From NCBI GenBank assembly GCA_902766085.1, contig CACXCH010000086.1, positions 1-28,403 on the forward strand: a DNA stretch of 28,403 nt, in the 5' to 3' direction. Below the pieces are notes generated by a model. The model saw only the letters and a program-made list of their open reading frames with translations. It was not told the DNA's origin and did not search any database. A program made the translations under genes and the position numbers. Source of the stretch: an uncultured Eubacteriales bacterium (GTDB lineage: Bacteria > Bacillota > Clostridia > TANB77 > CAG-508). This document shows positions 8,300 through 16,120 of this stretch, piece by piece (positions within the stretch are counted from its first letter, which is position 1; each line of letters starts with the position of its first letter).

Positions 8300-9568
8300 A
8301 TGGAAAATATTTTAGAAGAAATGGGTAAATATTGCTTAAACTGCATAAATAAACCCTGCTCAAATCTTGGATGTCCTTTGAACAATGATATTCCAGGATT
8401 TATACACGAAAAAGATACTAAAAAAGCTTATGAAATAATATCAAAAACATCGGTTCTTCCAGCAGTTTGTGGTAGAATTTGTCCACATTTTAAACAATGC
8501 CAAGGCAAATGTGTAAGAGGAATAAAAGGAAAAAGCGTTGATATTGGACAAGTTGAGGCAAGGATTGCTGATATTGCTATAAAAGAAAATTACAAATTAC
8601 CAAAACATAAAATCGTAAATGGAAAAGTTGCAATTATTGGCTCTGGTCCATCAGGACTTACTGCTGCTGGCTTTTTGGCGATGAATGGTGTTAATGTTAC
8701 CATATATGAAAAGCAGAATAACCTTGGCGGTCTTTTAGCCTATGGAATACCTGACTTTAGGCTAGATAGAGATGTACTAAAGAATACAATTAATAAAATA
8801 CTAGAATTAGGAGTTAATGCAAAATTAAATTGTGAGCTTGAAAAAGATATAAAACTCACAGATTTACAAAAACAATATAATGCAATTTACCTATGTTTTG
8901 GGGCAAACGAACCTAATAAAACTTTTGAAGGAGAAAATGTTTTAAGCGGGAATAAATTGCTAGAAAAATATAATGAGCTAAAAGAAAAAAGAACTTTGCC
9001 AAAGGATTTAACAGAATTTGAAGAAAAATTCAGAAACAAAAATGTTGTAATAAATGGCGGAGGTAATGTTGCAATAGACACAGCAAGAACATTAAAAAGA
9101 ATTGGAGCAAATGTAACAGTAGTTTATAGAAGATCTGAAAAAGAAATGCCAGCGGAGGCAGAAGAAATAAATAAAGCAAAGAAAGAAAATATTAACTTTA
9201 GCTTTCAAAATAATATAATAAGCTTTAAAAACAAAAAACTAGAGCTAATAAAAACTAAACTTATCCAAAGTGAAAAAGAAACAAGGCCATATCCTGTAAA
9301 TATAGAAAATTCAAACTACACTATGGATTGTGATTACTTAATTTTAGCAACAGGATCAAGAACAAACAGCAATTTGATACAAAAATTAAACTTGAAAACA
9401 AATGAAAAAGGATATGTAAAAGTAAACGAAGACTATGAGACATCTTTAAGAAATGTTTATGCCGGAGGAGATTTGATAGGAACAAGGCAAACCGTTGCTT
9501 ATGCTGCGAGAAATGGCAGGGACGTTGCTTACAAAATTATTGAAAAGTTAAGAGAAAGCAAGTCATAA
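8300..9568 (+). CDS. GltD-like NAD(P)-dependent Fe-S/FAD oxidoreductase
   Basis: 422 residues, related to the glutamate synthase small subunit and to the N-terminal half of dihydropyrimidine dehydrogenase. Eight cysteines (about 12, 15, 20, 25, 57, 61, 67, 71; for example CGRICPHFKQCQGKC) fit two 4Fe-4S clusters. The FAD motif VAIIGSGPSGLTAAG (about 110-124), NLGGLLAYGIPDFRL, the NADPH motif VVINGGGNVAIDTART (about 249-264) and the C-terminal YAGGDLIGTRQTVAYAA complete the fold. No large glutamate synthase subunit is nearby, so it may act as a stand-alone electron-transfer partner. SD AGAGGAAA lies just before the ATG. The last codons form the start of a 43-bp tandem repeat that continues downstream. 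Confidence 0.92.
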   Translation: MENILEEMGKYCLNCINKPCSNLGCPLNNDIPGFIHEKDTKKAYEIISKTSVLPAVCGRICPHFKQCQGKCVRGIKGKSVDIGQVEARIADIAIKENYKLPKHKIVNGKVAIIGSGPSGLTAAGFLAMNGVNVTIYEKQNNLGGLLAYGIPDFRLDRDVLKNTINKILELGVNAKLNCELEKDIKLTDLQKQYNAIYLCFGANEPNKTFEGENVLSGNKLLEKYNELKEKRTLPKDLTEFEEKFRNKNVVINGGGNVAIDTARTLKRIGANVTVVYRRSEKEMPAEAEEINKAKKENINFSFQNNIISFKNKKLELIKTKLIQSEKETRPYPVNIENSNYTMDCDYLILATGSRTNSNLIQKLNLKTNEKGYVKVNEDYETSLRNVYAGGDLIGTRQTVAYAARNGRDVAYKIIEKLRESKS

Positions 9569-9765
9569 TTAAACATTACAACCAAGTAAATTCTGAAAAA
9601 ACAAGTCATAATTAAACAATCCAACCAAGTAAATTCTAAAAAAACAAGTTATAATTAAACAATCCAACCAAGTAAATTCTAAAAAAGCAAGTTATAATTA
9701 AACAATCCAACTAAGCAAATTCTAAAAGACAAGTTACAATTGAATATCACAAACAAGAAAATCTT
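9559..9765. repeat. 43-bp tandem repeat, about five copies
   Basis: Units begin with CAAGT at 9559, 9602, 9645, 9688 and 9730, so the spacing is 43, 43, 43 and 42. Copies 2 and 3 are nearly identical. Copies 1 and 4 carry a few changes, and copy 5 is the most diverged and decays by about 9765. The unit core is CATAATTAAACAATCCAACC then AAGTAAATTCTAAAAAA. Copy 1 includes the final codons and stop of the preceding oxidoreductase gene, so the array seems to have grown by duplication of the gene's 3' end. There is no dyad within the unit and no variable spacers, so this is not CRISPR. Confidence 0.9.
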
Positions 9766-9885
9766 AATGATAAATAGGTTATACATAAATATTACAAAAA
9801 TGTAATATGCTTTTAACTATTTTGTAATTAAAAAAAATGGAATATAGTGTTACAATATTACTTGTATAACAAAGGAGTAAATTTG

Positions 9886-10995
9886 ATGGATACAATAGAA
9901 GCAGAATTAAGAAAAAACGGGATAGAAAATGAAAACGCATTAGATATACAAGTAAAAAATGAAATTGCAATTTATGTTGCAAATGTATTATCTAGTAATT
10001 TTCCAGAAATACATTTAAACTTTAACACTTTATTTTTATCTATTAATAAATTAAAAATGTATGAAGCTGATATGCCTCAAAACCAGGTTGGAGCTTGCTA
10101 TTTTTACAAAAATAATTCAATATATTTCAAAAGAGGATTGAAATTACATACGATAAAAGAGCTTGCCGTACACGAATGTATACATCATTTTCAGGAAATT
10201 AAAGATGCAAATGGAGTATTGCACAGAATGGGATTATGTACGTATGTTGGCAATAAGGCCTATGGCAATGCATTAAATGAAGCTTCAGTTCAACTAATGG
10301 CTTCTTATGCTAATCGTCAAAAGGGAGATACTGTAACATACTATGGAATGTCGCTTCCAACTGATAGTCCAAACTATTACCCACTTTTATGCAATTTAAT
10401 GAAACAAATTGCACATTTAACGGGATTTGGAATACTTTTCGAGAGTACATTTTATTCAAATGATGCATTTTTTGATAGATTTAAAAATGTATTTGGAGTA
10501 GACAATGCTTTAGACATTCAAAGTAACTTTGAAAAAATTCTTAATATTGAAAACAAAATAAATGAATTAAACTATAAGATTCAAAATGAAGAATTAAGCT
10601 ATAAAAAATTTAATAAATTAACAAAAAATGTTGCTAAATATAAAGAAAAAATTAGAAATACATTTTTATCTACACAGAATTTAATAATAACATCATATTT
10701 TGACAAAAAATTAAATGAATTACAAAATGCTTCTCAAATAGAAGAATACAGAAAAACTTTGTATAGATATAGCAATTTAATTGGGACGACATCAAGCTAT
10801 ACATTTTTTAATGACTACTATATTAAGAAAATGGCAGTGTTAGATACAATGTATGAAAAGATGTCTGAAAGGGTACCAAATAATCTTAGCATGATTGTTC
10901 CAAAAACAAGCAAATTTGCAAGTATGTTTAATGTTATAAAGAAATTGTTTACAAAGAACAAAGTAATGCAAAATGACGATATTGACAATTTTTAA
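9886..10995 (+). CDS. Unrecognised protein with HExxH zinc-protease-like motif
   Basis: 369 residues from ATG 9886, chosen because SD AAAGGAG (9871-9877) sits eight bases upstream. The open frame extends to a GTG at 9847 that lies before this SD. The striking feature is ELAVHECIHHFQ (about 92-103), an HExxH motif (His96, Glu97, His100) in an apparent helix. It is followed about 30 residues later by LNEASVQLMASY (about 130-141), whose Glu132 could be the third ligand of a gluzincin-type site. There is no signal peptide or membrane helix, so it is probably cytoplasmic. The second half (about 215-300) is Lys/Glu/Asn-rich and looks coiled-coil. I do not recognise the family, and peptidase activity is an inference from the motif. 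The gene is monocistronic, closed by a strong terminator. Confidence 0.85.
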   Translation: MDTIEAELRKNGIENENALDIQVKNEIAIYVANVLSSNFPEIHLNFNTLFLSINKLKMYEADMPQNQVGACYFYKNNSIYFKRGLKLHTIKELAVHECIHHFQEIKDANGVLHRMGLCTYVGNKAYGNALNEASVQLMASYANRQKGDTVTYYGMSLPTDSPNYYPLLCNLMKQIAHLTGFGILFESTFYSNDAFFDRFKNVFGVDNALDIQSNFEKILNIENKINELNYKIQNEELSYKKFNKLTKNVAKYKEKIRNTFLSTQNLIITSYFDKKLNELQNASQIEEYRKTLYRYSNLIGTTSSYTFFNDYYIKKMAVLDTMYEKMSERVPNNLSMIVPKTSKFASMFNVIKKLFTKNKVMQNDDIDNF

Positions 10996-11033
10996 GGCAA
11001 GTACAAATGTAAAGAAAATAAGAGGTAGAATAG

Positions 11034-11084
11034 AAAAAACAATATAACTAAGTCTAGGAATGTTTAGTTATATTGTTTTTTTTT
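11034..11084 (+). terminator. Long rho-independent terminator
   Basis: The arms 11034-11051 and 11064-11081 are a perfect 18-bp inverted repeat (core CAATATAACTAA / TTAGTTATATTG) around a 12-nt loop. A run of nine Ts (11076-11084) follows. It lies about 40 bp after the HExxH gene. The A-run on the left arm would allow weak function on the other strand too. Confidence 0.9.
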
Positions 11085-11128
11085 AAATATTATGCTTTAT
11101 CACACTCCAAGTTAATAAACCATTAACC
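11083..11128 (+). repeat. Dispersed intergenic element, copy B
   Basis: 46 nt matching copy A (5797-5843) at about 37 of 47 aligned positions, and copy C at about 28 of 39 ungapped positions. It starts at the T-run of the preceding terminator and ends ATTAACC. Confidence 0.5.
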
Positions 11129-11164
11129 ATTTTTGCTTAAACTATAGAAAAAAAGAAAGTAACG

Positions 11165-11173
11165 TGGTATAAT
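11165..11173 (+). promoter_or_regulatory. Extended -10 promoter (TGGTATAAT)
   Basis: TGG then a perfect TATAAT (11168-11173), 25 bp before the ATG at 11199. The -35 region at the proper distance (TAGAAA) is poor, so recognition would depend on the extended -10. Confidence 0.5.
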
Positions 11174-11198
11174 GTAAAAAAATTAGAGAGGAAATGAT

Positions 11199-12971
11199 AT
11201 GATTAAATTTAAAAACAAAAAAATAGAAAGCAATAGTAAAAAGAAAATAAGTAATGAAAAAGCAATTGAAATATCATATAATATTTTAGTGTTTTTTTGT
11301 ATTGCTTTATTTTGTATTGCACTAACGCCAAAATCTCTTCAAAATGATACTTTTTATACTATAAAAATTGGACAACTTATCAGAAGCAACGGAATTGACT
11401 ATATGGATCATTTTTCGTGGATAGAAGGATTAAGTTATACCTACCCTCATTGGCTATATGATGTTATAACATCATTAGTGTATGATTATTTGGGTGGTTT
11501 TACCGGCATATATGTTATGACAATGATTTTATCAGCTATTTTGGGACTAACCCTATATAGAGCTAATAAAATTATTTCAAAAAATGAACTAATTTCTTTC
11601 TTTATGACATTAGGACAAATGTATATAATGGAAGCATATATTGCTGCAAGAGCTCAGCTAGTTACATTTATTTTATTTGTTTTAGAAATAATTTTTATTG
11701 AAAAATTTCTACAAACAGGACATAAAAAATATGGAATTGGATTAATTATTCTACCAATTTTAATTGCGAATATTCACGCTGCTGTTTTTCCATTTTATTT
11801 TGTATTATATTTACCATATTTAGGCGAATATATTATTACACTTTTAATTGATGCACATTTAGTACATAGATTGAGAAAAAACATTATAAATACTTTGATA
11901 AAATATTACAAGAATAAATTAAAAAAGGCTCCAAAGGAAAAGGCAGAAGTTTATCAAAAAAAGCTTGCGAAATATAATAAAGAAATTGAAATCGAAAAGG
12001 CACAATTTGAAAAGTTCTTAGTTAAACAAAATGACAGATTAAAAGACCCATACAAAATAAGAATTGAAAGAAATAAAAATAATAAAAAATTGTTTTTCAT
12101 TATGATTTTGTGTATTTTCACAGGACTATTAACACCTCTAAAAGATATTCCATATACATATACCTTAAGAATTTCAAAGGGAAATACAATGGGAAATATT
12201 AGTGAACATTTGCCACTAACTCTTATTGAAAATAAACCAATATTGATCGGAATATTCTTAACATTATGCTTAATGATATTCACAAAAGTCAAAATTAGAC
12301 TAAAAGACTTATTTATGCTCTTTGGACTGATCTTGCTTTCATTAATGTCTAGAAGACAAGTATCTATGTTAACTCTTTTTGGAGGAATGGTTACTACAAA
12401 ATTAATTTCTGACATCATTGAAACTTATGACAAAAATGGAACTAAAGAACTTATAAATTACCTTACAACAATATTAGGAGAAATTGTTTTAATTGTATTT
12501 ACTTTGGCAATTTCTTATGGGGTATATAAAATTAATATTGGTGAAGACTACGTATCAACTTCTTCATATCCAACTGAAGCTGTAAAATGGATTAAAGAAA
12601 ACTTGGATTATAAAAACATAAAGCTATTTAATGACTACAATTATGGAAGCTATTTACTACTAAATGATATTCCTGTATTCATTGATTCTAGATGTGATTT
12701 ATATACACCTGAATTTAATGGGGAATATGATAAAGAAAGTAAAAAATTCAAAGGAAAGGACATATTTTCTGATTACATAAATACTTCTGGAATATCAAGA
12801 TATTATGAAAACACCTTCAAAGAATATGAAGTTACTCACATTATAACTAAAACAAATTCAAAATTAAATATGCTTATTTCAAGGGACAGCAACTATGAAC
12901 TTTTATATAAAGATAGCAATTTTAAAATTTACAAAAGAAACACCAAGGACGTAGTGAATAATGATGATTAG
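11199..12971 (+). CDS. Polytopic membrane protein resembling GT-C glycosyltransferases
   Basis: 590 residues. The N-terminal tail is Lys-rich and cytosolic-looking. A first helix at about 27-43 is followed by an extracytoplasmic-type loop NDTFYTIKIGQLIRSNGIDY, DHFSW and YPHWLYD, then many helices. A charged Lys/Glu-rich stretch (about 215-285), probably a cytosolic coiled loop, interrupts them. The C-terminal ~130 residues are soluble: AVKWIKENL, NDYNYGSYLLL, VFIDSRCDLY. This layout is seen in uncharacterised large membrane proteins related to polyprenyl-phosphate-dependent GT-C glycosyltransferases. The acidic first loop could be the catalytic site, but the sugar and acceptor are unknown and activity is unproven. 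SD GAGAGGAAA precedes the ATG. The gene stands alone. Confidence 0.8.
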   Translation: MIKFKNKKIESNSKKKISNEKAIEISYNILVFFCIALFCIALTPKSLQNDTFYTIKIGQLIRSNGIDYMDHFSWIEGLSYTYPHWLYDVITSLVYDYLGGFTGIYVMTMILSAILGLTLYRANKIISKNELISFFMTLGQMYIMEAYIAARAQLVTFILFVLEIIFIEKFLQTGHKKYGIGLIILPILIANIHAAVFPFYFVLYLPYLGEYIITLLIDAHLVHRLRKNIINTLIKYYKNKLKKAPKEKAEVYQKKLAKYNKEIEIEKAQFEKFLVKQNDRLKDPYKIRIERNKNNKKLFFIMILCIFTGLLTPLKDIPYTYTLRISKGNTMGNISEHLPLTLIENKPILIGIFLTLCLMIFTKVKIRLKDLFMLFGLILLSLMSRRQVSMLTLFGGMVTTKLISDIIETYDKNGTKELINYLTTILGEIVLIVFTLAISYGVYKINIGEDYVSTSSYPTEAVKWIKENLDYKNIKLFNDYNYGSYLLLNDIPVFIDSRCDLYTPEFNGEYDKESKKFKGKDIFSDYINTSGISRYYENTFKEYEVTHIITKTNSKLNMLISRDSNYELLYKDSNFKIYKRNTKDVVNNDD

Positions 12972-13135
12972 TAATACTAGAAAATAAATAACAAAAGTTA
13001 AAAAAACTTTTAACTTAATAACAATACTATAAAAATATTACAACAAAAATTGGAAAATAGAGACGAATTAAAAGTAAGTAAAATTTATTCTAATTAAATA
13101 AAATAATAATTGATAATAAAAAGTGGAGAGTAAAA

Positions 13136-14053
13136 TTGGAAAAATTAAAATTTACTGTAACTGAAGAAAATAACAAAACTAGGCTTGATGCGTTTGTATC
13201 AAGCCTTAATATTCATATTTCTAGGAGCTTTGCGCAAAAGTTGATTAAGGAAAACAAAGTATTGGTAAATGGAAACAATGCAAAAGAGTCATATAAGGTA
13301 AAGCCTCAAGATGAGATTATTATAATTATGGATACTCCAAAGGAAACAAAACTAAAGCCTGAAAATATCCCACTAGATATAATATATGAAGATAAAGATA
13401 TTATAGTTGTTAATAAGCCAAAAGGGATGGTTGTTCATCCAGGAAACGGCAACAAAGATGGAACTCTTGTTAATGCTGTACTTGCTTATGCAAAAGATCT
13501 TTCTGGAATTGGAGGAGAGCTTAGACCAGGAATCGTACATAGAATTGACAAAGATACATCAGGATTAATTATTATTGCAAAAAATGATGAAGCTCATAAA
13601 AATTTATCAGAACAAATAAAAAATCACGAGATTACAAAAATTTATACTGCACTTGTTAGAGGAAATATTTCTGAAGACGATGCTACAATTGATATGCCTA
13701 TTGGCAGAGATAAAAATGATAGAAAAAAGATGGCTGTAACAAAGGATGGAAAAGAAGCGATAACTCATTTTAAAGTTTTAAAGAGATATGGAGACTATAC
13801 TTTATTAAGATTAAAGATTGATACTGGCAGAACACATCAAATTAGAGTACATTTGGCAAAAATTGGTCATCCAGTAGTAGGGGATGAAATTTACTCAAAC
13901 GGAAAAAATGAATTTAATGTACATGGACAAATGCTTCATAGTACTTATCTAAAATTTAAGCATCCAATTACAGGAAAGGTATTAGAATTAGAAGCTCCAC
14001 TTCCAGAATATTTTACAAAAGTCCTAGAGCAACTAAAGGAAAGAGAAATATGA
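13136..14053 (+). CDS. RluA/RluD family 23S rRNA-type pseudouridine synthase
   Basis: 305 residues. An N-terminal S4 RNA-binding domain (about 14-60: RLDAFVSSL, RSFAQKLIKENKVLVNG) is followed by the RluA-type catalytic domain. HRIDKDTSGLIIIAKN (about 135-150) carries catalytic Asp138, preceded by VVNKPKGMVVHPG (about 91-103) and followed by DTGRTHQIRVHLA. The domain order fits RluD, which modifies helix 69 of 23S rRNA. Paralogues are common, so the exact target is not certain. The start is TTG 13136, with GGAGAG five to ten bases upstream and no better ATG. Confidence 0.93.
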   Translation: MEKLKFTVTEENNKTRLDAFVSSLNIHISRSFAQKLIKENKVLVNGNNAKESYKVKPQDEIIIIMDTPKETKLKPENIPLDIIYEDKDIIVVNKPKGMVVHPGNGNKDGTLVNAVLAYAKDLSGIGGELRPGIVHRIDKDTSGLIIIAKNDEAHKNLSEQIKNHEITKIYTALVRGNISEDDATIDMPIGRDKNDRKKMAVTKDGKEAITHFKVLKRYGDYTLLRLKIDTGRTHQIRVHLAKIGHPVVGDEIYSNGKNEFNVHGQMLHSTYLKFKHPITGKVLELEAPLPEYFTKVLEQLKEREI

Positions 14054-14065
14054 AAAATACATAAA

Positions 14066-14136
14066 AAACAAATTAAATATAAAAATATAGATTAAATAAA
14101 AAAATATAGACTAAATATAAAAATATAGATTAAATG
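14066..14136. repeat. 19-bp tandem repeat, about 3.5 copies
   Basis: ATATAG recurs at 14085, 14104 and 14123, exactly 19 bp apart, in the unit ATATAGAYTAAATAWAAAA. A degenerate earlier copy begins near 14066. It occupies the gap between the two pseudouridine synthase genes and contains no ORF. Confidence 0.8.
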
Positions 14137-14247
14137 AAGATATACACTTTTATTATTTAATTTTGATAAAAGAAGCTAAGAAATATTTGAAATATGCAAA
14201 ATTTTTAAGTTAATTTAACCCGAAAAAGAAAGGATTATTAATAAAAA

Positions 14248-14976
14248 ATGGAAGAAAGATTACAAAAATACATCTCTGAATGTGGAATATGTTCAAGAAG
14301 AAAAGCAGAAGAACTGATTCAAGATGGCAAAGTAAGAGTAAATGGAAAAAATGCAACAATAGGGGATAAGGTTAATCCTTTGATTGACAAAGTAGAAGTT
14401 GATGGACAGCTAATCAACAATAAAACAAAGAAAGTTTATATATTACTTAATAAACCTATTGGATATGTTACAACTGTTAAAGATCAATTTGATAGGGATA
14501 CTGTTATGGACCTTATTAAAGGTGTGAAGGAAAGGGTAGTACCTGTTGGTAGACTTGATATGTATACATCTGGAGCCTTATTATTATCAAATGATGGAGA
14601 ATTTATTAATAAAATTACACATCCTAAAAATGAAATAACCAAGACTTATAATGTAACAATTAGTGGGAACATTGAGGAAAACGACATTCAAAAACTAAAA
14701 AATGGTGTAATTATTGAGGAGGACGGAAAGGACTATAAAACAAAGCCTGCAAAGGTTAAGATATTAAAGATTGATGAAGAAAAGAAACAATCAAGAATAC
14801 AAATAACAATACATGAAGGAAAGAATAGAGAAGTACGTAAGATGTGTGAAGCAATCGGAAAAAAAGTTATTGCTTTGCATAGAGTCAGTATAGGAAATCT
14901 AAATGTAAAAAACTTGCCACTTGGAAAATATAGGTTTCTAACAAAAAATGAAGTTGATAAATTATGTAAATTATGA
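14248..14976 (+). CDS. rluB: RsuA/RluB-type pseudouridine synthase
   Basis: 242 residues. An N-terminal S4 domain (LQKYISECGICSRRKAEELI, about 5-24, then GKVRVNG) is followed by the RsuA/RluB catalytic core: YILLNKPIGYVTT (about 64-76), PVGRLDMYTSGALLL (about 99-113, catalytic Asp104) and HEGKNREVRKM. RluB modifies 23S rRNA, whereas RsuA modifies 16S. The S4 domain and length fit RluB, the usual Bacillota form. SD AAAGGA lies about 13 nt before the ATG, slightly far. Its last codons contain the promoter for the next gene. Confidence 0.92.
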   Translation: MEERLQKYISECGICSRRKAEELIQDGKVRVNGKNATIGDKVNPLIDKVEVDGQLINNKTKKVYILLNKPIGYVTTVKDQFDRDTVMDLIKGVKERVVPVGRLDMYTSGALLLSNDGEFINKITHPKNEITKTYNVTISGNIEENDIQKLKNGVIIEEDGKDYKTKPAKVKILKIDEEKKQSRIQITIHEGKNREVRKMCEAIGKKVIALHRVSIGNLNVKNLPLGKYRFLTKNEVDKLCKL

Positions 14977-14982
14977 TATAAT
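14954..14982 (+). promoter_or_regulatory. Sigma-A promoter embedded in the 3' end of rluB
   Basis: TTGATA (14954-14959), a 17-bp spacer and a perfect TATAAT (14977-14982) preceded by an extended -10 TGA. It overlaps the last codons of rluB. The start is expected near 14989, so it drives the winged-helix gene starting at 15044. Confidence 0.75.
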
Positions 14983-15043
14983 ATGCGTATATTTTTATGG
15001 AAAACGATTAATATGGTTTTCTAAAAGAAAGGAATTACTTGAA

Positions 15044-15973
15044 ATGATTGAAGATAGTGATATTAAGACAACTGTTTCTCCTTTTGCAATGAGAGAGGGA
15101 GAAATCAAAATATTTGATGGTAAAGATGGATATGTATCAATGAATCAAATATTACAAAAAATTAACCAAGGACAAATTAATGACTTGCATTTTAAAATTA
15201 TTGAACTAGTAAATAAATTTGAGTTTTTAACTTCTAGACAAATATTACAACTGTTAGAGCTAGAAAAGGTGGAAGTTGGAAGCCAGGACAAGCTAAACAA
15301 AAGACTCGAACAATTAATTAAATGCAAAATTTTAACTAGATACTATTTTACATCAAAAGAAGGAAACTCAATTTATAGGGTTTACGCATTGGAGAAGATG
15401 GGAAAATACTTGTTAAACTCAAGAGAAATTGATTGCAAATGGCAACCATCTGATAATGCTAAACCAGTTGAAATGATAAAGAAAAAACTTGCTGGAAATC
15501 AGCTTGTTATTGCTTATATGAAAAAGGTAAAATCATTTAAAAGCTTTGAACTTAAACCTGAAATAAAGGCAAAACTAAACTCTAAAATCTTTAAGCCTAT
15601 AGCTAAAATAACTTTTAATTATCAAGGAAAAGATATTGACTTTGTATATGAGGCCATTAGAAGGAATGAAGATTATGAGAAAAAGCTAATAGAAAGAATG
15701 AACTTATGGAAAGACTTCTATGAAAACTTTGTACCGGGAGATTCTGGATTTAGTAATATACCACAATTAGTATTTTTATGTGAAGACAACAAGCAAATGG
15801 CAGAGGTGTATAAAATTTTATTTATAAACAAAATAAAAATTGATAAAATTAACTTTTATTACACAACAGATTTAAAACAAAACGAAGAAAGGTTGGATAA
15901 GAGTTTGTATGATTTTGTTTATGAAGACAATCAATTCAAACTTAGAAACATAGAAGCCAAAATACTAGAATAA
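15044..15973 (+). CDS. Replication-relaxation-like winged-helix protein
   Basis: 309 residues from ATG 15044, which has SD AAAGGA (15028-15033). The open frame reaches back to 14948, but that is upstream of the promoter (14954-14982), so a start there is unlikely. Residues about 40-125 form a winged-helix-like region (LHFKIIELVNKFEFLTSRQI, then a basic helix and YRVYALEKMGKYLL). The second half (about 130-300) is an alpha/beta domain with PQLVFLCED and DKINFYYTTDL. The pattern fits the replication-relaxation family (PF13814), found on plasmids and conjugative elements and often next to coupling proteins. Here a VirD4-like ATPase lies convergently just downstream. The family call is from memory of the pattern. 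A role in DNA binding or transfer is inferred. Confidence 0.65.
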   Translation: MIEDSDIKTTVSPFAMREGEIKIFDGKDGYVSMNQILQKINQGQINDLHFKIIELVNKFEFLTSRQILQLLELEKVEVGSQDKLNKRLEQLIKCKILTRYYFTSKEGNSIYRVYALEKMGKYLLNSREIDCKWQPSDNAKPVEMIKKKLAGNQLVIAYMKKVKSFKSFELKPEIKAKLNSKIFKPIAKITFNYQGKDIDFVYEAIRRNEDYEKKLIERMNLWKDFYENFVPGDSGFSNIPQLVFLCEDNKQMAEVYKILFINKIKIDKINFYYTTDLKQNEERLDKSLYDFVYEDNQFKLRNIEAKILE

Positions 15974-16019
15974 ACATAAAAAAGAGCTAAGCTATTAATA
16001 GCTTAGCTCTTTTTTATGT
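15974..16019. terminator. 46-bp perfect palindrome, bidirectional terminator
   Basis: The two 23-bp arms, centred between 15996 and 15997, are perfectly complementary (core AGAGCTAAGCTATT / AATAGCTTAGCTCT), flanked by A6 on one side and T6 on the other. It begins right after the stop at 15971-15973 and separates convergent genes, so it can terminate both strands. Confidence 0.93.
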
Positions 16020-16120
16020 AATAGGAAAGTCATATAAACATATTTATAATCGGCTTCAAGAGAAATAGCAGATTTTATAAAAGAAAATCTTTGATTTTCT
16101 TATTTTTTATAACTAATGTT

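Noticed and set aside
9559..9765. Repeat array as a CRISPR
   Set aside because: Units are contiguous 43-bp tandem copies without unique spacers, and no cas genes are in the window.
11954..12418. Minus-strand ORF of 154 residues
   Set aside because: It lies wholly inside the membrane-protein gene on the opposite strand, with no promoter or SD and AT-driven composition.
14948..15043. Upstream extension of the replication-relaxation-like protein
   Set aside because: It would start inside rluB, upstream of a strong promoter, and lacks an SD. ATG 15044 is better supported.
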